DNA of 64,000 nucleotides from Blastobasis lacticolella. Taxonomy: Eukaryota > Arthropoda > Insecta > Lepidoptera > Blastobasidae. Position 1 is the first letter of the stretch, and every line of letters begins with the position of its first letter. The stretch spans positions 9,831,057-9,895,056 of the forward strand of contig LR990043.1 of NCBI GenBank assembly GCA_905147135.1, given 5' to 3'. The position numbers and the translations under genes were made by a program. This document shows, piece after piece, positions 61,626-64,000 of this stretch. Below the pieces are notes generated by a model, which was given only the letters and a program-made list of their open reading frames with translations, made no database searches and was not told the DNA's origin.

Positions 61626-61769
61626 GAGATCCTGTGATATTTTTTTTTTGTGCTTCTATGTAACCAAGAAGCTGTGTGTTTATAACTCGCTCCATCACCT
61701 TAGAGAGAAGGGAGGTAATAGCGATAGGCCTGTAATTCGACAGGACTATTCCAGTGGATTATTAGTAGT

Positions 61770-62127
61770 TAAATAATCATCTTGGCGTTAATGTCTCGGT
61801 TGTGCTCTCGCGCGAGGGCCCGGGGTCCGCTGTGGCCATGATCCAGGATTTGGCAGGTCAGGTAATTACAGTGGAGCGACTGCCATCTTACCTCCATGAC
61901 CCTGCTACCAGGGGAACCTGCCCAGATTGGATCATGGTTACACATCCCGTCACCTGAATGTGCAGGTTTCATCAGAATGTTTTCCCTCACCGTAAGAGCA
62001 TCGGTTAGTTTCAACTAAAGTACATAACTCAGAAAACAGTCATTGGTACATGGCCGGAGCGGAATTCGAACCCGGGACCTCTGTCTCACGAGTCGGATAC
62101 TCTAACCGCTCGGCCACCAACGCTCTC
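61770..62127 (-). repeat. tRNA-derived SINE, family 2, full length
   Basis: The minus strand starts at GAGCGTTGGTGGCCGAGCGG (A box) with B box GGTTCGAATTCC. The body includes TGGATCATGGCCACAGCGGA-type sequence and ends in ACGCCAAGATGATT. A second copy is at 27140-27430. Confidence 0.8.
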
Positions 62128-62539
62128 AAAGAAGAGCGTTAGTATCGGACAAAAATTGTATACAAAAAATACAAAATCCGACCCTGTTATCATCGAAATA
62201 TTTCCATGTCTATTTAGATACGGAAATATAGCTTTATTTGTCAATAATTAAAAGTCTGTGTTTATTAGCATGCTGTTTTATAGTAAAGCTTTTTACCTAT
62301 TGCAAATTTACACTATTACGACGCATATTTTTGTTTACAATTTCTATGATTGATTCCTGACTGCCGCGACCACAAATGTTTACTTACGTGTGAAAGGATA
62401 TACCAGGAGTAAATCAATATTTTGCATTGTCACAGAGATATGCGCTGCACTTTACCATATTTAAAGTTTGAGCAATTAAATTTTATTGTGTAAATTATTT
62501 ATTTAAAACGATGTTTCAAAAGAAACGTCTGGTCGTTAT
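62128..62539. other. AT-rich intergenic DNA, nothing seen
   Basis: No gene or repeat boundary is evident here. Confidence 0.4.
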
Positions 62540-62812
62540 GGCGGATACTACACACACGATATATATCGTGATACGTATGATATTTGAAATTACGTTATTT
62601 ATCTGTCAGTTTGACAGAAATGTCGTGATAAATATCGACTAGATACTAGACGCTCGATATATATCGCACGATAGTTGATACGGATCGTAGATTTCTAGAT
62701 TTTCGGAAATCCTGTGATCCGTATCAGGATTCGTGATACTCTAGGCTACACACTCGATAAATATCGTGATCCTGCGTGAATCACGATATATATCGTGTAT
62801 GTAGTATCCGCT
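62540..62812. mobile_element. Harbinger-like MITE, copy 1 (TAT duplication)
   Basis: Ends GGCGGATACTACACACACGA and, as a complement, AGCGGATACTACATACACGA. TAT lies on both sides (62537-62539, 62813-62815). The interior is rich in ATATATCGTGAT palindromes. The right 220 bp is nearly identical to that of copy 2. Confidence 0.82.
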
Positions 62813-62979
62813 TATTAGCTAGAGTAACGTGGTGAACGATCAAAACATTGCGCTCTTCATTTTCGGACACGCTCGTTCCAATGGGTGAAAAACGGGCTAG
62901 CAAGATTAATAATCATTGTAGAGTGTACGAACAGGGAATATTTGTGATTTGTGTCTAGTCTGTTATGTCTGTGATGTTA

Positions 62980-63631
62980 GGCGGATACTACACACACGAA
63001 ATTTATCGTGATACGTATCGTGATCCATATCGAGTAATATTTTGGATCGCAAGTCGACCCTACACACACGATAAGAATCGTCGATATTTTCATTAGTCTA
63101 TGCATTCTTTCATTCATTTTAATGGCTGAATAGACCAAGTTGCCAATGCCTAGCCTAAAAAAAAGCATTTTTGACGCGTCGCTGGTGTAAATTTACGATT
63201 TTTAAGTATTTTTACCAAAATGACTGATAAAGCTAGCGTTGCTATAGTATTAGCATTAAGATTAAAAAGACGCGTGAAGAGAAAAAAATGAGAAAAATTA
63301 TGAGAATGAGGAGCTTGTTGACTTTTTATACTTTTATAGTAACTGTCCAGGTCCATAGTGGCCACAGCAGCTTGAAAATAAATACAAACAATGAAAATAA
63401 ATTTGAAATTACGTTATTTATCTGTCAGTTTGACAGAAATGTCGTGATAAATATCGACGAGATACTAGACGCTCGATATATATCGCACGATAGTTGATAC
63501 GGATCGTAGATTTCTGGATTTTCGGAAATCCTGTGACCCGTACCACGATTCGTGATACTCTAGGCTACACACTCGATAAATATCGTGATCCTGCGTGAAT
63601 CACGATATATATCGTGTGTGTAGTATTCGCT
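62980..63631. mobile_element. Harbinger-like MITE, copy 2 (longer, TTA duplication)
   Basis: Ends GGCGGATACTACACACACGA and complement AGCGAATACTACACACACGA, flanked by TTA (62977-62979, 63632-63634). Compared with copy 1 it holds about 380 extra bases including an ATG frame at 63220 (MTDKASVAIVLALRLKRRVK) that may be the start of a source transposase. This suggests it is nearer to the parental element. Confidence 0.8.
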
Positions 63632-63634
63632 TTA

Positions 63635-64000
63635 AGCGCGCTCCACATGTTCGCCGAAACTTCCGGCGAAACTTTTGCCGGGACTTTGGTCGGCCTCCAC
63701 ATTCTCGCCTATTAGGGATGTGGTGGGTGTCAAAACGCGTCGACATTATATCGATTCATCGGTGTAACATAGCTAATCTGCTGTAAATAGGGTCACAGAG
63801 GTGATAGCACCTGCTCTACTGTAATTACTTGATATACTAATATCCTGGATCATGGTCAAGAGTACCCCGAACCTGTTACGGGAAAAAGCGCTAGGAATAT
63901 AAATATAAAATCGATCGAATCGAGACGACAACAAACAATCTCTACTTAGTCTATGAAATAGGCGAGACATGCCAAACATGCACGAGACTACACGAATACT
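63635..64000. other. Right edge, no gene seen
   Basis: A short piece near 63840-63890 (TCCTGGATCATGGTC) resembles the SINE family 2 body. The rest shows no gene. Confidence 0.35.

Larger units (their letters stand above)
60318..61742 (-). mobile_element. Jockey-like LINE 3' half, frameshifted
   Basis: On the minus strand: SNYRPIAITSLLSKVMERVI at the truncated 5' end, QYDFRHCRSTGDLLVYLTHR, GVPSSVLSPTLILLHIND, HYYADDSTGD (YADD kept), then NRSKQYFTLGQRLLLYKAQV and LRLWNELPGAVF. Three frames are needed (61194-61625, 60958-61194, 60410-60922). The tail at 60318-60420 is the CCATAGGCTGCGGTGACTGT-type 3' UTR with an A run. Confidence 0.82.

Noticed and set aside
62040..62127. tRNA-like sequence (Leu/Ser-like A box)
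   Set aside because: Same reason: part of the full-length SINE at 61770-62127, with a second copy at 27140-27430.
63288..63497. 69-residue plus-strand frame within the Harbinger-like MITE
   Set aside because: It reads through terminal palindromes of the element and shows no family motif.
1..64000. Search for CRISPR arrays, operons or phage genes
   Set aside because: Spliced genes, SINEs and LINEs show a eukaryotic nuclear genome; the tandem repeats seen have no spacer pattern of a CRISPR array.

Overview
This window looks like a piece of a lepidopteran (moth or butterfly) nuclear genome. The evidence is the AT-rich, intron-dense layout, GT-AG introns, tRNA-derived SINEs with internal A and B boxes, jockey-like and RTE-like LINEs, mariner and Harbinger-like DNA elements, and Helitron-like ends of the kind common in Lepidoptera. 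The order is an inference; no species is claimed. I see no rRNA, no true tRNA gene, no CRISPR array and no bacterial-style operon.

One host gene dominates. A minus-strand gene runs from a start codon at 50072 to a stop codon at 7593. I assembled it by eye from 37 coding exons whose GT/AG boundaries and codon phases all agree (7053 nt, 2350 residues). A probable 5' UTR exon lies near 50545-50710 and a probable long 3' UTR follows the stop. The last third of the protein (exons 28-37, 7593-14563) matches the WD40-like region of general transcription factor 3C polypeptide 2 (TFIIIC110, GTF3C2), a subunit of the RNA polymerase III factor TFIIIC. Upstream of it are three tandem pairs of zinc-finger exons plus two further fingers (17697-26070). 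Before those comes a striking array of tandemly duplicated, phase-0 mini-exons (32137-36136), and before that a single 2.4-kb exon (40096-42515). The N-terminal part of about 1380 residues is acidic and lysine-rich, and I recognise no domain in it.

The introns are full of mobile elements. Intron 36 holds a MITE; intron 35 SINEs and an inverted-repeat MITE; intron 27 a 2.9-kb element with about 400-bp terminal inverted repeats; intron 26 a possible 4.3-kb inverted-repeat element with a 43-bp tandem repeat and further nested repeats; intron 15 an RTE-like LINE with a 14-bp target duplication; intron 3 a decayed LINE; intron 1 a mariner-like long-inverted-repeat element inserted in an RTE fragment, GAGCTCGCT repeats and a Helitron-like end.

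Both flanks are mostly repeats. On the left (1-4487) a jockey-like LINE with an open reverse-transcriptase frame is inserted in an older LINE. On the right (51.3-63.7 kb) are an isolated THAP-domain exon, a nearly full-length jockey-like element with one frameshift, a second LINE with deletions, a mariner copy, another jockey fragment, a SINE and two Harbinger-like MITEs with 3-bp target duplications. Apart from the TFIIIC gene and perhaps the THAP exon I find no convincing host gene.
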